A stretch of 64,000 nt of DNA from Paenibacillus tengchongensis (GTDB taxonomy: Bacteria; Bacillota; Bacilli; Paenibacillales; Paenibacillaceae): assembly GCF_008973665.1 (NCBI RefSeq), contig NZ_WACP01000002.1, positions 602,309 through 666,308 of the forward strand, given 5' to 3'. Under the pieces are notes generated by a model that worked only from the letters and a program-made list of their open reading frames with translations, was not told the DNA's origin and ran no database searches. Positions 20,628 to 32,588 of this stretch are shown in pieces. A program made the translations under genes and the position numbers. Position 1 is the first letter of the stretch. Each line of letters starts with the position of its first letter.

Positions 20628-21010
20628 TGCTAACCATTGATCTGCATGTTTGCGATTGTCTCCATTTCACAACTCCGGGGGCAACGAATTTAGATGCATG
20701 AAGTAAACGCGAAGACCGGAATGACAACATTTAGTTGCTTTTGCTTCAAGAGATATAACGCTATAATGAATACTGCGGTATATAAGCGCTGGCAAAAAGC
20801 ATATTTATCGTCAGTTTATGCGGAGCCAAGACACGCTTTGCTAGAGACGGCAGGGGTACAGACGCGAGTGTTTAAATGGATATTTTTTCAACATTTCTCG
20901 ACTGTAGAGCGTATTTACCGTATACTAGTTTGGATACGTTTATAATTCTTTTTCCTTATTAAGTAATGAACATCATTATGGAGGCTGGAGGCTTTAATTA
21001 ATGAAATACA
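20628..21010. other. Non-coding left boundary of the AT-rich polysaccharide island
   Basis: Base composition shifts from GC-rich to AT-rich here. I see no gene; an 83-codon frame at 20694-20945 has no ribosome site and no recognisable family. TATAAT at 20941-20946 could be a -10 for the downstream operon, but has no good -35. A strong GGAGG (20987-20991) precedes the first gene. Confidence 0.5.
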
Positions 21011-22323
21011 ATGGGAGACTGGTTGTTGACGATGGCAGGTATTAGACCGTTTCTATATAAAAAGGTTTATTTTTTGGCTGTTAAAATGAAGCCGCTAGCG
21101 GCAAAAATACTGCCTCTTAATACTAGACAGGGTGTAAAGAAGCGGCTTCTTAAAACAGCATTTCCCGTTGAAAACAAGAGTACAAAAACAATCGCAACCA
21201 AAGATATTACTGGTATTAACCTTATTGGGTATTCCAGAGCAGAGATGGGTATAGGCGAATCCTGTAGAATTGCTGCAAAAAGTATTGATGCTGTTCAAAT
21301 CCCATTTGGCATTATTAACTTTGTTGGTACAAATTCAGCAAGTATGAATGATAATACTTGGGTTGATAAGGAAATTACAGATCCAAAATACAATGTTAAT
21401 ATATTTCACATCAATGCAGAGCAAATGATAGAGGTATACGCGCAATTTGGAAATGAAATATTTAAGGATCGTTATAATATTGGATTCTGGCACTGGGAAC
21501 TGCCAGACTTTCCTGATGAGTGGTCAGAAAGTTTTAACTTGGTAGATGAAATTTGGGCGCCCTCAACATTTGTAGTTGATTCCATTGCCAAGAAAAGCCC
21601 TGTTCCAGTGGTGAAGATTCCTCATAGTATTGAGGTGAATATACCTGACAAGCGTGACCGTGAATACTTTAACTTGCCCAAGGAAGCATTTTTGTTCTTA
21701 TCAATGTATGACCTGAAAAGTTACCAGGCTAGAAAGAATCCTCAAGCTTCTATAAAAGCATTCCAGCAAACTTTTCTGCCAGATGATCTTTCAGTTGGCC
21801 TAGTAATTAAAGTAAACAGCGCGAGGGCAGGATTGAAGGAGCTTGAAGAGCTCCATCAGCTCATCGGGAATTATCAAAATATACATCTCGTCGAGGAAAC
21901 CCTGTCCCGAAATGATACGAATGCACTTCTCTCCGTTGTGGACTGCTATGTATCCTTACATAGAAGCGAAGGCTTCGGGCTTGGCTTGGCTGAAGCTATG
22001 TATTTGGGGAAACCGGTTATAGCTACCAACTGGTCTTCCAATATCGATTTTATGGATTTTAGCAACTCATGTCTGGTCAAATACTCACTGATCCAGCTAA
22101 ATGAAGATCACGGCCCCTATAAAGCATATCAACATTGGGCTGAGCCGGATGTGGAGCACGCGAGTAAGTATATGTATAAGCTTTATGATGATAATGACTT
22201 TTATAAAGAAATTTCGTCTAAAGGCCAAGAACGTATAAAAAGGTTCTACTCACCACGAGCGGTGGGCGAACTTATTAAAGAAAGATTGGATTATATATCT
22301 TTATGGAAATTCGGAGGATTAAA

Positions 22324-22327
<4 letters not shown>
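21011..22327 (+). CDS. Glycosyltransferase (GT4-like, GT-B fold)
   Basis: 438 aa. The C-terminal half is GT4-like: FLFLSMYDLKSYQARKNPQA, VDCYVSLHRSEGFGLGLAEA (the E-x7-E donor-binding region) and MYLGKPVIATNWS. The N-terminal half has INLIGYSRAEMGIGESCR, seen in a subgroup of polysaccharide glycosyltransferases. The start is uncertain: the well-placed GGAGG points to an ATG at 21001 in another frame that stops after 14 codons; in-frame starts are ATG 21011, TTG 21023 or ATG 21032. First gene of the AT-rich island; the stop overlaps the manC start by 4 nt. Probable cytoplasmic assembly of the repeat unit. Confidence 0.82.
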
Positions 22328-24443
<2,116 letters not shown>

Positions 24444-24473
24444 GTCATAATTTTGGTTTAAAGGAGCTTACTA

Positions 24474-25430
24474 ATGAAGGCTTTGATAACAGGCGCAACT
24501 GGGTTCGTGGGGCAGCATTTGGCAAGCTACTTGGTAGATGAAGGACTTCAGGTTTATGGTACATCTCGAAATAATGCCGGTGAGATAAATAATGTTCCAG
24601 AAATGAAAGTAATGTTCTTAGATTTCAATGATGTCACCGCTATAGTGGATCTCCTAAATAAAGTTCGTCCAGATTTTGTATATCATTTGGCTGGTCAAAG
24701 TTCGGTTAAAGACTCATGGACGGATAAAGTCGGCACCTTTCATGGAAATATACGTCTCACAATGAATTTAATGGAGGCTATCCTACAGAGCGAGATTAGA
24801 GACTCAGTTAGAGTGTTAACGGTAGGCTCTTCGGAAGAGTATGGGGGCTTTGATTCTAAAGGGGTTCCCATTGCAGAAGAAACCATACTTAAGCCGACAT
24901 CACCGTATGGAATTTCCAAGGCGACTGTTAGCATGCTGGCAAGGCATTATTATTCAGCCTATCAGATTAAAGTTACTCATACCAGACCTTTTAATCATAT
25001 CGGGCCTGGGCAGCGCCTCGGGTTTGTAGTTTCTGACTTTTCCAACCAAATTGTCCAAATCGAAAAGGGAAACCAGAATGGAGTTATATCTGTTGGTAAT
25101 CTTAGTGCGAAAAGAGATTTTACGGATGTACGTGATATAGTTCGCGCTTATTCTCTTCTGTTGAACCAACAAAATGACTTGGCATGGGGAGAAAGTATTA
25201 ATGTGTGTTCTGGCAAAGCTATCTCTATTCAATGTATTCTGGATACACTCTTGTCCTTAACGGAGGCATCCATTGAAGTGGTAGTAGATCAAAATAAACT
25301 AAGGCCTTTGGACATCCCTGTATTTACCGGTGATAATACTAAGCTAAAAAGCTTAACGGGCTGGACGCAGACGATAAAGTTGAACGAGACGCTCCGTGAT
25401 GTACTGATTAGTATAAGAAATGAAACATAG
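24474..25430 (+). CDS. rmd: GDP-4-keto-6-deoxy-D-mannose reductase (GDP-D-rhamnose synthase)
   Basis: 318 aa NAD-dependent epimerase/dehydratase family protein. N-terminal ALITGATGFVGQHLASYL, HLAGQSSVKDSW, SSEEYGGF, PYGISKATVSMLARHYY (YxxxK), TRPFNHIGPGQRLGFVVSDF and AKRDFTDVRDIVRAY match the Rmd group well. Adjacent gmd supports reduction to GDP-D-rhamnose. A related product such as GDP-6-deoxy-D-talose cannot be excluded by eye. Same-strand operon with 30 nt upstream and 14 nt downstream spacing. Confidence 0.85.
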   Translation: MKALITGATGFVGQHLASYLVDEGLQVYGTSRNNAGEINNVPEMKVMFLDFNDVTAIVDLLNKVRPDFVYHLAGQSSVKDSWTDKVGTFHGNIRLTMNLMEAILQSEIRDSVRVLTVGSSEEYGGFDSKGVPIAEETILKPTSPYGISKATVSMLARHYYSAYQIKVTHTRPFNHIGPGQRLGFVVSDFSNQIVQIEKGNQNGVISVGNLSAKRDFTDVRDIVRAYSLLLNQQNDLAWGESINVCSGKAISIQCILDTLLSLTEASIEVVVDQNKLRPLDIPVFTGDNTKLKSLTGWTQTIKLNETLRDVLISIRNET

Positions 25431-25444
25431 AGTGAGGCATTATA

Positions 25445-26221
25445 ATGATAAATGACTGGATTGATGTTTATAACTACCGGGAGTTTTTGAAAAACTCAGT
25501 TTCTAAGGATTTGAGAACCCGGTACAGAGGTTCGGTGTTTGGATTTCTATGGACGTTTCTTAATCCACTTCTGATGTTGGTAGTATATTCGGTACTCTTT
25601 TCCATAGTGGTAAGAATGCAGGTGGATAATTATCCTTTGTTCTTATTCAGCACGCTTCTTTCATGGAACTTTTTCTCCACTACAATTTTAAGTGGCTCCT
25701 CCATAATTGTGAATTCAGGAAACCTAATAAAGAAAATATATTTTCCGCATGAGATACTTCCTATATCGGTTGTTATGGGAGGCCTGGTTAATTATATCTA
25801 CGGGCTTGTAATATTAATTCCTGCGTTAAGTATTTATGGTTATTACCCAAATACGAATTATATTTATTTACCTTTGATTTTACTAATTCAAGTGATACTT
25901 ACTTTGGCTATCACATTTTTAGTTTCCTCTTTAACTGTATTCTTTAGAGATTTAGAGCATATGTTGGTCATAATAGTTAATGCCTTGTTTTATTTGTCTG
26001 GAGTATTATTTCCATTATCAACGGTGCCTGAGAGAGCCAGGTGGCTATTTGACTTTAACCCTATAGCAATGCTCATGGCTTCATATCGCGATGTTTTTTA
26101 TTATAATCAAACACCTGATATGTTTACACTTTCAATGATAGGATTATTTTCATTTGTATTGCTCATTGTCGCCCAACGAATCTTTGCAAAACTAAAGTTC
26201 AGATTTATTGAAGAAATTTAG
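25445..26221 (+). CDS. wzm: ABC-2 type polysaccharide export permease
   Basis: 258 aa with about six TM segments, the size and pattern of Wzm/TagG-type permeases. N-terminal KNSVSKDLRTRYRGSVFGFLW, followed by TFLNPLLMLVVYSVLFS, is the hallmark family segment; FRDLEHMLVIIVNALFYLSG and FDFNPIAMLMASYRDV follow. Forms the membrane channel exporting an undecaprenyl-linked glycan with the ATPase encoded next. The gene pair implies ABC-dependent export rather than a Wzx/Wzy route. Confidence 0.92.
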   Translation: MINDWIDVYNYREFLKNSVSKDLRTRYRGSVFGFLWTFLNPLLMLVVYSVLFSIVVRMQVDNYPLFLFSTLLSWNFFSTTILSGSSIIVNSGNLIKKIYFPHEILPISVVMGGLVNYIYGLVILIPALSIYGYYPNTNYIYLPLILLIQVILTLAITFLVSSLTVFFRDLEHMLVIIVNALFYLSGVLFPLSTVPERARWLFDFNPIAMLMASYRDVFYYNQTPDMFTLSMIGLFSFVLLIVAQRIFAKLKFRFIEEI

Positions 26222-26232
26222 AGGTGGATCTA

Positions 26233-27483
26233 ATGTCTAACATTGCAATCAGAGTGTCAGATGTCTCGAAAAAATTTAAAATATTTGAGGACAAGCCTGC
26301 GACTTTGAAGGATCGTATCATTTATAGGAGCAAAGGAGTCTTTCAAGAAAAGTGGGTATTACGGGACATATCGTTCGATGTACCTCAAGGAAAAATGATT
26401 GGACTTGTAGGCAGAAATGGCTCAGGTAAAAGTACATTGCTGAAAATACTTACTAGAATTTTACAGCCGGACAAGGGTGAGGTTGAAATTAAAGGGCGTG
26501 TCTCCAGTCTTTTAGAGCTTGGGGCGGGTTTTCATATGGATTTTACTGGACGTGAGAATATATATATGAACGCGTCCATTTTTGGTTTATCACGAAAAGA
26601 AATAGACGGTAAAATCGATGAAATTATCCGTTTCGCAGAGTTGGGCCCATTTATTGAGAATCCGGTAAGAACATACTCATCGGGTATGTATATGAGATTA
26701 GCTTTTTCTATTGCAGTTCATGTCGACCCGGATATTCTCCTTATTGATGAAATATTAGCTGTAGGCGATAATGCCTTCCAAAAAAAATGCATCAGCCGGA
26801 TAGAAAGCTTTAAGAACCAAGGTAAAACTATAGTTTTTGTATCACATGATAACGGGGTAATGGAAAGACTTTGTGATGAATTATATTGGATACACGAGTC
26901 GAAATTAATAGCGCATGGTGAACCGCGTAGAATAATTAGAGATTATATGGATTTTCTTAATGACAGCGAAGAAAAACGCTTAAATGAAGAAGCAAAATTG
27001 AATGTCAAATCCGACGAGGTTGCAGAGGTGAAAGAAGTTTTCCAGGACGGTGATCGCTGGGGAAATAAGTTAGCTGAAATCGTGAGGGTGAGAATGCTTG
27101 ATGTTACTGGAGCGGAGAAACACTTTTTTGAAAAGGGCAAGCCGCTAACTATAGCTATTCACTATTCTGCATCTAACTATGTAATTGATAAACCTGTTTT
27201 CGGGATCGGGATTTACAGGATGGATGGCTACTGCTGTTATGGGACCAATACCCATATTGATCATGAAAGAATTGCTTTAGAAGATAAGGGTATCGTTGAA
27301 TTTTATGTGGAGCATCTTAATCTTGTGGCTGGTGAATATTATTTGGATGTTGCTTGTCATCACGAAAATGGGACTCCATATGACTATATTACAAGAGCGC
27401 TAACCTTTAATGTTAAATCCTATGAGGAGGAAATCGGAATAGCTTATTTGCCGCACCAATGGATGCATAAAGGAGGACAGTAA
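26233..27483 (+). CDS. wzt: Polysaccharide export ATPase with C-terminal substrate-binding domain
   Basis: 416 aa from the ATG at 26233 (AGGTGG 5 nt upstream; a GTG at 26224 is less likely). The N-terminal ~240 residues form an ABC ATPase: Walker A GLVGRNGSGKST, signature YSSGMYMRLAFS, Walker B ILLIDEILAVGDNAF, typical of the Wzt/TagH group. Residues about 265-415 form an extra domain resembling Wzt_C (WGNKLAEIVRVRMLD, VFGIGIYRMDG, LVAGEYYLDVACHH). In E. coli O8/O9a this domain recognises the modified non-reducing end before export. The next gene is a methyltransferase, consistent with such coupling. Confidence 0.92.
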   Translation: MSNIAIRVSDVSKKFKIFEDKPATLKDRIIYRSKGVFQEKWVLRDISFDVPQGKMIGLVGRNGSGKSTLLKILTRILQPDKGEVEIKGRVSSLLELGAGFHMDFTGRENIYMNASIFGLSRKEIDGKIDEIIRFAELGPFIENPVRTYSSGMYMRLAFSIAVHVDPDILLIDEILAVGDNAFQKKCISRIESFKNQGKTIVFVSHDNGVMERLCDELYWIHESKLIAHGEPRRIIRDYMDFLNDSEEKRLNEEAKLNVKSDEVAEVKEVFQDGDRWGNKLAEIVRVRMLDVTGAEKHFFEKGKPLTIAIHYSASNYVIDKPVFGIGIYRMDGYCCYGTNTHIDHERIALEDKGIVEFYVEHLNLVAGEYYLDVACHHENGTPYDYITRALTFNVKSYEEEIGIAYLPHQWMHKGGQ

Positions 27484-27486
27484 CTT

Positions 27487-28950
27487 ATGGGTAACAAATT
27501 CAGAACAACCGAAGATTTAATGGAACATCTAAAAAATCAAATAATACAACACTCAAATGGTAAAGAGATAATTCTTGAAAGCGCCCCAGACACATGGGAT
27601 GTTTCTTCAAATGAAACTATGGATTTAACTCGATTTAAACAAGAAGTGGAGCGTAATAACTTACTGTGGAATGTAAGTGCAGAGCAACCGATTACCTCCC
27701 ACCGTAAGGGGACTGGCAAAATTATTGTTTTTGGAAAAAAGCTTATACGTAAATTTTTGCGGTGGTATGTTGCAAACCCATTTCAATCTCAAGCAGAATT
27801 CAATGGGTCAGTAGCGCGTTCTTTTAATGAAACAAGTAATCTATTGGTGGTTGCGAAAGGCAAACTTGAAGAGATTTCAGTTGTTCAGAAGGAATTAATG
27901 GACAAAGTGAACTCTCTTGAAGAGAAACTTGTTCAAAAAGAATTAATTATTAAGAAATATGAGAAAGAATTTGAAGAGAAATTATCTAACATTAAAATAG
28001 ATATTGATAAAACGGAAATTAGTGTTCTGAATAGACTTGATCAGAGCTCAGCTCTGATCAATGATCAAAATAACGCGCTGAATAACTTGATTTTTTCGAA
28101 GTTAGATGAGTTAAATGGCAGAATTCATTATAGTGAGCAGCAATTCAGATCCGAGCTTAACTTTCAAAATTATAGAATTAGGAGAATTCAAAAGCTTTAT
28201 TCTAAAGATACTACTCCAATGCCAATGGAACTGAATCTAAATGAGGATAAACCAACTGCTTTAACTGACGCTCCGGATTTCGATTATCTGCTATTTGAAA
28301 ATAGGTTTAGAGGAACTAATGAAGATATTCGAAATAGACAGCTGAAATACTTGCCCTACTTCGAGAATAAACAAAATGTTCTTGATATTGGATGTGGCCG
28401 AGGAGAATTTTTAGAGCTCTTGCTGAGCAAGGATATTTCTGCTAAAGGTATTGATGTGACTCAAGAAATGGTGGAATACTGTCAGGATCTTGGATTGCCG
28501 GTTCAGAATCAAGATGCTCTTGTTTATTTGCAACAGCAGCAGGATAACTCTATTGGAGGCATATTTTTAGGTCAAGTGATTGAGCACATACCATTTGAAA
28601 ATATTATACAACTCGTTGACCTTGCCTGGAAAAAGCTGATGCCGGGGTCTTTCCTTATTATGGAGACGCCGAATCCGCAAACTCTGGCCATTTTTAATAG
28701 ATCTTTTTACATGGATCCTACGCATGTAAAACCTGTGCATCCGCTCACTGTACAATTTTTGGTTGAATCAGTGGGATTTAGAGAAGCTAAAATTGTCTTT
28801 TCCGGCAGAGTTGAAAAAGAAATGGCAATACCTCATATTCAATCATCTAAAGAACATATTTTGAATATCGATGAATTCAATAACTCTATTGATAGAGTGA
28901 ACGATCTTTTGTTCGGTGATCAAGATTACGCCATAATAGCGCGCAAATAA
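27487..28950 (+). CDS. Coiled-coil SAM-dependent methyltransferase, candidate glycan chain terminator
   Basis: 487 aa, start ATG after GGAGGA, 3 nt after wzt. Residues about 118-245 are a long predicted coiled coil rich in Glu/Lys/Gln (heptad-like LEEISVVQKELMDKVNSLE and on). The C-terminal ~200 residues are a class I methyltransferase: motif I NVLDIGCGRGEFLELL (about 297-312), then IDVTQEMVEYCQ, GIFLGQVIEHIP and LIMETPNPQTLAIFNRSFY. No kinase domain is visible. In ABC-exported O-antigens a methyltransferase/kinase with a coiled coil (WbdD) caps the chain and sets its length; this protein has a similar layout with the coiled coil on the N-terminal side. The capping role is inference. Confidence 0.85.
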   Translation: MGNKFRTTEDLMEHLKNQIIQHSNGKEIILESAPDTWDVSSNETMDLTRFKQEVERNNLLWNVSAEQPITSHRKGTGKIIVFGKKLIRKFLRWYVANPFQSQAEFNGSVARSFNETSNLLVVAKGKLEEISVVQKELMDKVNSLEEKLVQKELIIKKYEKEFEEKLSNIKIDIDKTEISVLNRLDQSSALINDQNNALNNLIFSKLDELNGRIHYSEQQFRSELNFQNYRIRRIQKLYSKDTTPMPMELNLNEDKPTALTDAPDFDYLLFENRFRGTNEDIRNRQLKYLPYFENKQNVLDIGCGRGEFLELLLSKDISAKGIDVTQEMVEYCQDLGLPVQNQDALVYLQQQQDNSIGGIFLGQVIEHIPFENIIQLVDLAWKKLMPGSFLIMETPNPQTLAIFNRSFYMDPTHVKPVHPLTVQFLVESVGFREAKIVFSGRVEKEMAIPHIQSSKEHILNIDEFNNSIDRVNDLLFGDQDYAIIARK

Positions 28951-28962
28951 AGGACTGGTAAT

Positions 28963-30162
28963 ATGAAGATAGGAATTGTCAAACCTGATTATAAAATCAC
29001 CGGTGGCTTCGAAGTTGTAATAAACCATATAAAAGCTGAACTTGAACGAATTGGGCATCAGGTAGAACTTGTATATGTTGACGCTACAGAAAGAAATATT
29101 AAAAATATACCATTTCCAGTAAGTATGCAAGAGTATAAACAAAACCCTGATTTTTTTAATTATATAAACCATTTTTGGAAATATATGAGGCTCGATTTAT
29201 CGAAATATGACATAGTAATTAGTACTCAGCCTCCATCCTTTGCTATTCAGCATCCTAGACATATAGCATTATTCTACCATCACAGTAAGGTGCATTATGA
29301 TTTATCTGAACTGATACAGGAAGTTGGACTAGATCAACCATTTCATCAAAAAGCTCAAGAAGTAATCAGAGGAATTGATTCTATGAGCTTGTCAAAAGTG
29401 TCTACAATTTTGGCTGGAAGCAAAACTATTAAAAATAGAATTAAGAAATACAATGACCTCAGTTCAAATGTTGATGTCTTTTACGCTGGGATTGATAATG
29501 ATATCTACAATTATGAGGGGAGCAACAAATATCAATCTCCAATAGTGGTTGGGAGACATGAGTTTCCTAAACGACCAGAATTATTTGCAAAGGCCATGAA
29601 GAAATTACGGGGCTATCAAGGTAGAATCATTGGCGAAGGTGGTCGTACAGACGATCTTAAGCGAATTGATCAGTTGTTGACATTTGCTTCCGGACAGAAC
29701 GTAGAACTATCTGATGATATTGTCTGGAAAAGAATGTCCAATGGATCTTTTCAAAAAGAGCATCTTGAATTGCTTGAGAAAGCTCAAAAAAGTGGGCTAA
29801 AATCAAATGTGATTTTTACAGGACGCGTATCCAAAAGAGATTTATTCAGGGAGTATGCCAATGCTCTTTGTGTAGTATGCCCTGCGTATGAGGAGGATTA
29901 TGGTCTTACGGCGATAGAAGCAATGTGTTTTAAAAAGCCGGTTATTGCCTGCACCGATGGTGGTGGCTATGCTGAATTGATACAAGATGGCGTCAACGGT
30001 TTTCTCGTCGAACCTAATTCAACTGCTCTCGCTAAAGCAATCCACAAATTGGCCAATAACCCGCAATTAGCCAAAAAGATGGGCGAGAATGCTTATGAGA
30101 CAAGCAGATCTTATTCTTGGAACAATGCAATGAGAACAATTTCAGAAACCATAAATAAATAG
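28963..30162 (+). CDS. Glycosyltransferase family 4
   Basis: 399 aa with GT-B fold. N-terminal IVKPDYKITGGFEVVINHIK, with the glycine-rich loop, binds the acceptor side. C-terminal signatures are VVGRHEFPKRPELFAKAMKK, VIFTGRVSKRDLFREYANAL and PAYEEDYGLTAIEAMCFKKP (donor-binding EDYGLTAIEA). No TM segment. Cytoplasmic sugar transfer to the growing lipid-linked chain is likely; GDP-D-rhamnose or GDP-mannose are plausible donors given the neighbours, but specificity cannot be read. Confidence 0.9.
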   Translation: MKIGIVKPDYKITGGFEVVINHIKAELERIGHQVELVYVDATERNIKNIPFPVSMQEYKQNPDFFNYINHFWKYMRLDLSKYDIVISTQPPSFAIQHPRHIALFYHHSKVHYDLSELIQEVGLDQPFHQKAQEVIRGIDSMSLSKVSTILAGSKTIKNRIKKYNDLSSNVDVFYAGIDNDIYNYEGSNKYQSPIVVGRHEFPKRPELFAKAMKKLRGYQGRIIGEGGRTDDLKRIDQLLTFASGQNVELSDDIVWKRMSNGSFQKEHLELLEKAQKSGLKSNVIFTGRVSKRDLFREYANALCVVCPAYEEDYGLTAIEAMCFKKPVIACTDGGGYAELIQDGVNGFLVEPNSTALAKAIHKLANNPQLAKKMGENAYETSRSYSWNNAMRTISETINK

Positions 30163-30171
30163 GAGGCTTTT

Positions 30172-32553
30172 ATGAATATTGCCATCATCTCTCCTAGTCC
30201 AAAACCCTTTGCGGTGGGTGGCATCGAAAAGCTTATGCTTGGACTCTACTATCATATAGACAAGATAACAGACCACAAAGTGGAATTATTTAAAATACCG
30301 ACAGAAGAGAATGGTTTTTGGCCACTTATTCATAGTTATAAACGTTTCTATGAATTAGACCTTTCACATTTTGATAAGGTAATCAGCTTCAAATATCCGG
30401 CGTGGATGGTTAACCATCATAATCATGTGATTTATATGGCTCATCATCTCAGGGGCTTATTTGATACTTACCATTTCATGAATATGCCTGAGAAGATAGG
30501 CAAGACTAAACATGAACTTGTTAATGGCATTATTGAATACATGAATGATACATCGAATATGAATAATGAACTAAAACCATTTTTTTTGCTGTTGGATCGT
30601 TTATACGAAGAAAAGCATCTATACCCTGAATCTCTATTTTTATTCCCCGGCCCTTTCATTAGAGCCATTATTCATTTTCTGGACGGTTGGGCACTGCATA
30701 CTTCAAGAATTCAAAGATACACATCTATTTCAAATACGGTAAAAAACAGAAAAGATTATTTTCCCCTTAAGGCTAACGTTGAAGTTATCTATCCTCCAAC
30801 ATCTTTAGAAGGTTTAGGTGGAGGAGCGTTTAATTATTTTCTAATCGTAGGAAGGCTGGATGGTGCAAAGCGAGTTGAGTTGGTAGTTAAAGCAATGAAG
30901 TTGGTTGAAAACCCTAATGCCAAGCTATTGATTGCTGGAACAGGTCCTGATGAAGCTAGATTAAAAGAAATTGCAGGAGACAGTACTAATATCGAATTTA
31001 TTGGCTACATTAACAATGAAAGATTAGCATCGTTATACAAAGATGCATTAGCTGTGATATATATTCCTTACGATGAAGACTATGGCCTTGCAACAATTGA
31101 AGCTATGCAATGTAAAAAAGCTGTAATCACTTGCAAGGATTCTGGAGGTACGACGGAGTTTGTTAAGCATGGTGAGACAGGTTTGGTTGCAGACCCCATT
31201 CCAGAGAGCATCTCAGAACAGTTAGAGAGACTCGCCGGCGATGTCCCATATGCAATGAAGCTGGGGGAGCAAGGGTACGAGGCAGTAAAACACATAACCT
31301 GGAGTAATACAATAAATAGCCTACTTAATGCTGAAAGACCGTTGACTGCTTCAACTTCGTCTGTCTCAAAAATCCACAAGAAAAAAATAGTCGTCTTATC
31401 CACGTATCCTGTGTATCCAAAACAGCATGGTGGGCAGCTAAGAATATTTAACTTATACTACAATTTAAAGAACGATTATAATGTCACAATAATCTCTTTG
31501 AACGATAAAGGGCAGTATTACCAATCTGGAAGTGATGATTTCTTAGAAATAAGTGTGCCTAAGACTCAGAAACATCAAGATCAAGAGTGGATGATTGAAA
31601 AAGAAGTTGGAATACCTATCACAGATATTGCCATGGAGAGGTTATCGCAATACACACCCCAATATAATGAAATCTCAAAGAGATATTTAGATGATGGAGA
31701 TATACTTGTTGCTTCTCACCCTTACTTTTTTCACTTGATCGAACCCTATTGCGGGTCGAAAATGGTAATTTATGATGCTCACAATGTCGAATACGCTTTA
31801 AAGGAGAATATGCTTCCTAAGGGTAAAGTGGCAAGAGGTTTATTAGAGAAATTATTTGAACTTGAACAGCGGGCCCTTATGAAGAGTAATTATATCTTGG
31901 CCTGCTCTAATGAAGATATATTCAAATTTAAAGAATTGTATGAAAATGTTTTTGATAATAAATTTTTGCTTGTGCCCAATGGAGTTGATCTCTCTAACAA
32001 TAAATATACCAGTGCTGAAGAGCGGAAGATTCAGAAAGAGAAGCTTGGTTTAGGAGATGATAAAATTGTCGTTTTCATTGGGAGCTGGCATAAGCCAAAT
32101 CTCGAGGCTGTTGAACAAATCCTAAGCTTTGCACCGACTTTACCTGATTGTCATTTTATTATTATGGGTAGTCAATGTGGTGCATTTAAGGACATAACTC
32201 CTCCTCCAAATGTGGCATTTGCCGGAATTGTTAGCGAGGAGATGAAAAGTCTGATTTATTCCGTTGCAGACATAGCAATTAATCCTATGGTGAATGGCTC
32301 AGGAACAAATTTAAAAATAGCTGAATATATGGCGAATGGTATTCCTGTTATTTCAACTGAGGTGGGGGCAAGAGGGTATAATTTCAAGCGAGAGCATTTA
32401 TTGATCGCTGATCTTGATGAGTTTGCCGCTAAAATAATTCAACTATTGGAAGATGAACAACTTATGACTGAATTTTCAAAAGAAGCTTATAAATATATCT
32501 CTAATAAATATTCTTGGCAAAATATTTCGAATAGAATATATAAAATAGTGTAA
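30172..32553 (+). CDS. Tandem-domain glycosyltransferase (two GT4-like modules)
   Basis: 793 aa, about twice the normal GT-B length. Module 1 (about 1-395): ISPSPKPFAVGGIEKLM at the N-terminus, then FLIVGRLDGAKRVELVVKAM, IEFIGYINNERLASLYKDA and PYDEDYGLATIEAMQCKKA. Module 2 (about 400-793): VVLSTYPVYPKQHGGQLRIF, YDAHNVEYALKENM, LVPNGVDLSNN, VVFIGSWHKPNLEAVEQIL and VNGSGTNLKIAEYMANGIPV. A single enzyme could add two different linkages, as in polymerising rhamnosyltransferases. The start ATG follows AGGAGG. I see no frameshift between the modules. Confidence 0.9.
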   Translation: MNIAIISPSPKPFAVGGIEKLMLGLYYHIDKITDHKVELFKIPTEENGFWPLIHSYKRFYELDLSHFDKVISFKYPAWMVNHHNHVIYMAHHLRGLFDTYHFMNMPEKIGKTKHELVNGIIEYMNDTSNMNNELKPFFLLLDRLYEEKHLYPESLFLFPGPFIRAIIHFLDGWALHTSRIQRYTSISNTVKNRKDYFPLKANVEVIYPPTSLEGLGGGAFNYFLIVGRLDGAKRVELVVKAMKLVENPNAKLLIAGTGPDEARLKEIAGDSTNIEFIGYINNERLASLYKDALAVIYIPYDEDYGLATIEAMQCKKAVITCKDSGGTTEFVKHGETGLVADPIPESISEQLERLAGDVPYAMKLGEQGYEAVKHITWSNTINSLLNAERPLTASTSSVSKIHKKKIVVLSTYPVYPKQHGGQLRIFNLYYNLKNDYNVTIISLNDKGQYYQSGSDDFLEISVPKTQKHQDQEWMIEKEVGIPITDIAMERLSQYTPQYNEISKRYLDDGDILVASHPYFFHLIEPYCGSKMVIYDAHNVEYALKENMLPKGKVARGLLEKLFELEQRALMKSNYILACSNEDIFKFKELYENVFDNKFLLVPNGVDLSNNKYTSAEERKIQKEKLGLGDDKIVVFIGSWHKPNLEAVEQILSFAPTLPDCHFIIMGSQCGAFKDITPPPNVAFAGIVSEEMKSLIYSVADIAINPMVNGSGTNLKIAEYMANGIPVISTEVGARGYNFKREHLLIADLDEFAAKIIQLLEDEQLMTEFSKEAYKYISNKYSWQNISNRIYKIV

Positions 32554-32588
32554 GTGCTTTTTTTTGAAAAAAGTTTGAGGGGTGCTGA

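Noticed and set aside
20694..20945. 83-codon frame before the polysaccharide island
   Set aside because: No ribosome binding site, no recognisable domain, and it overlaps a probable promoter region.
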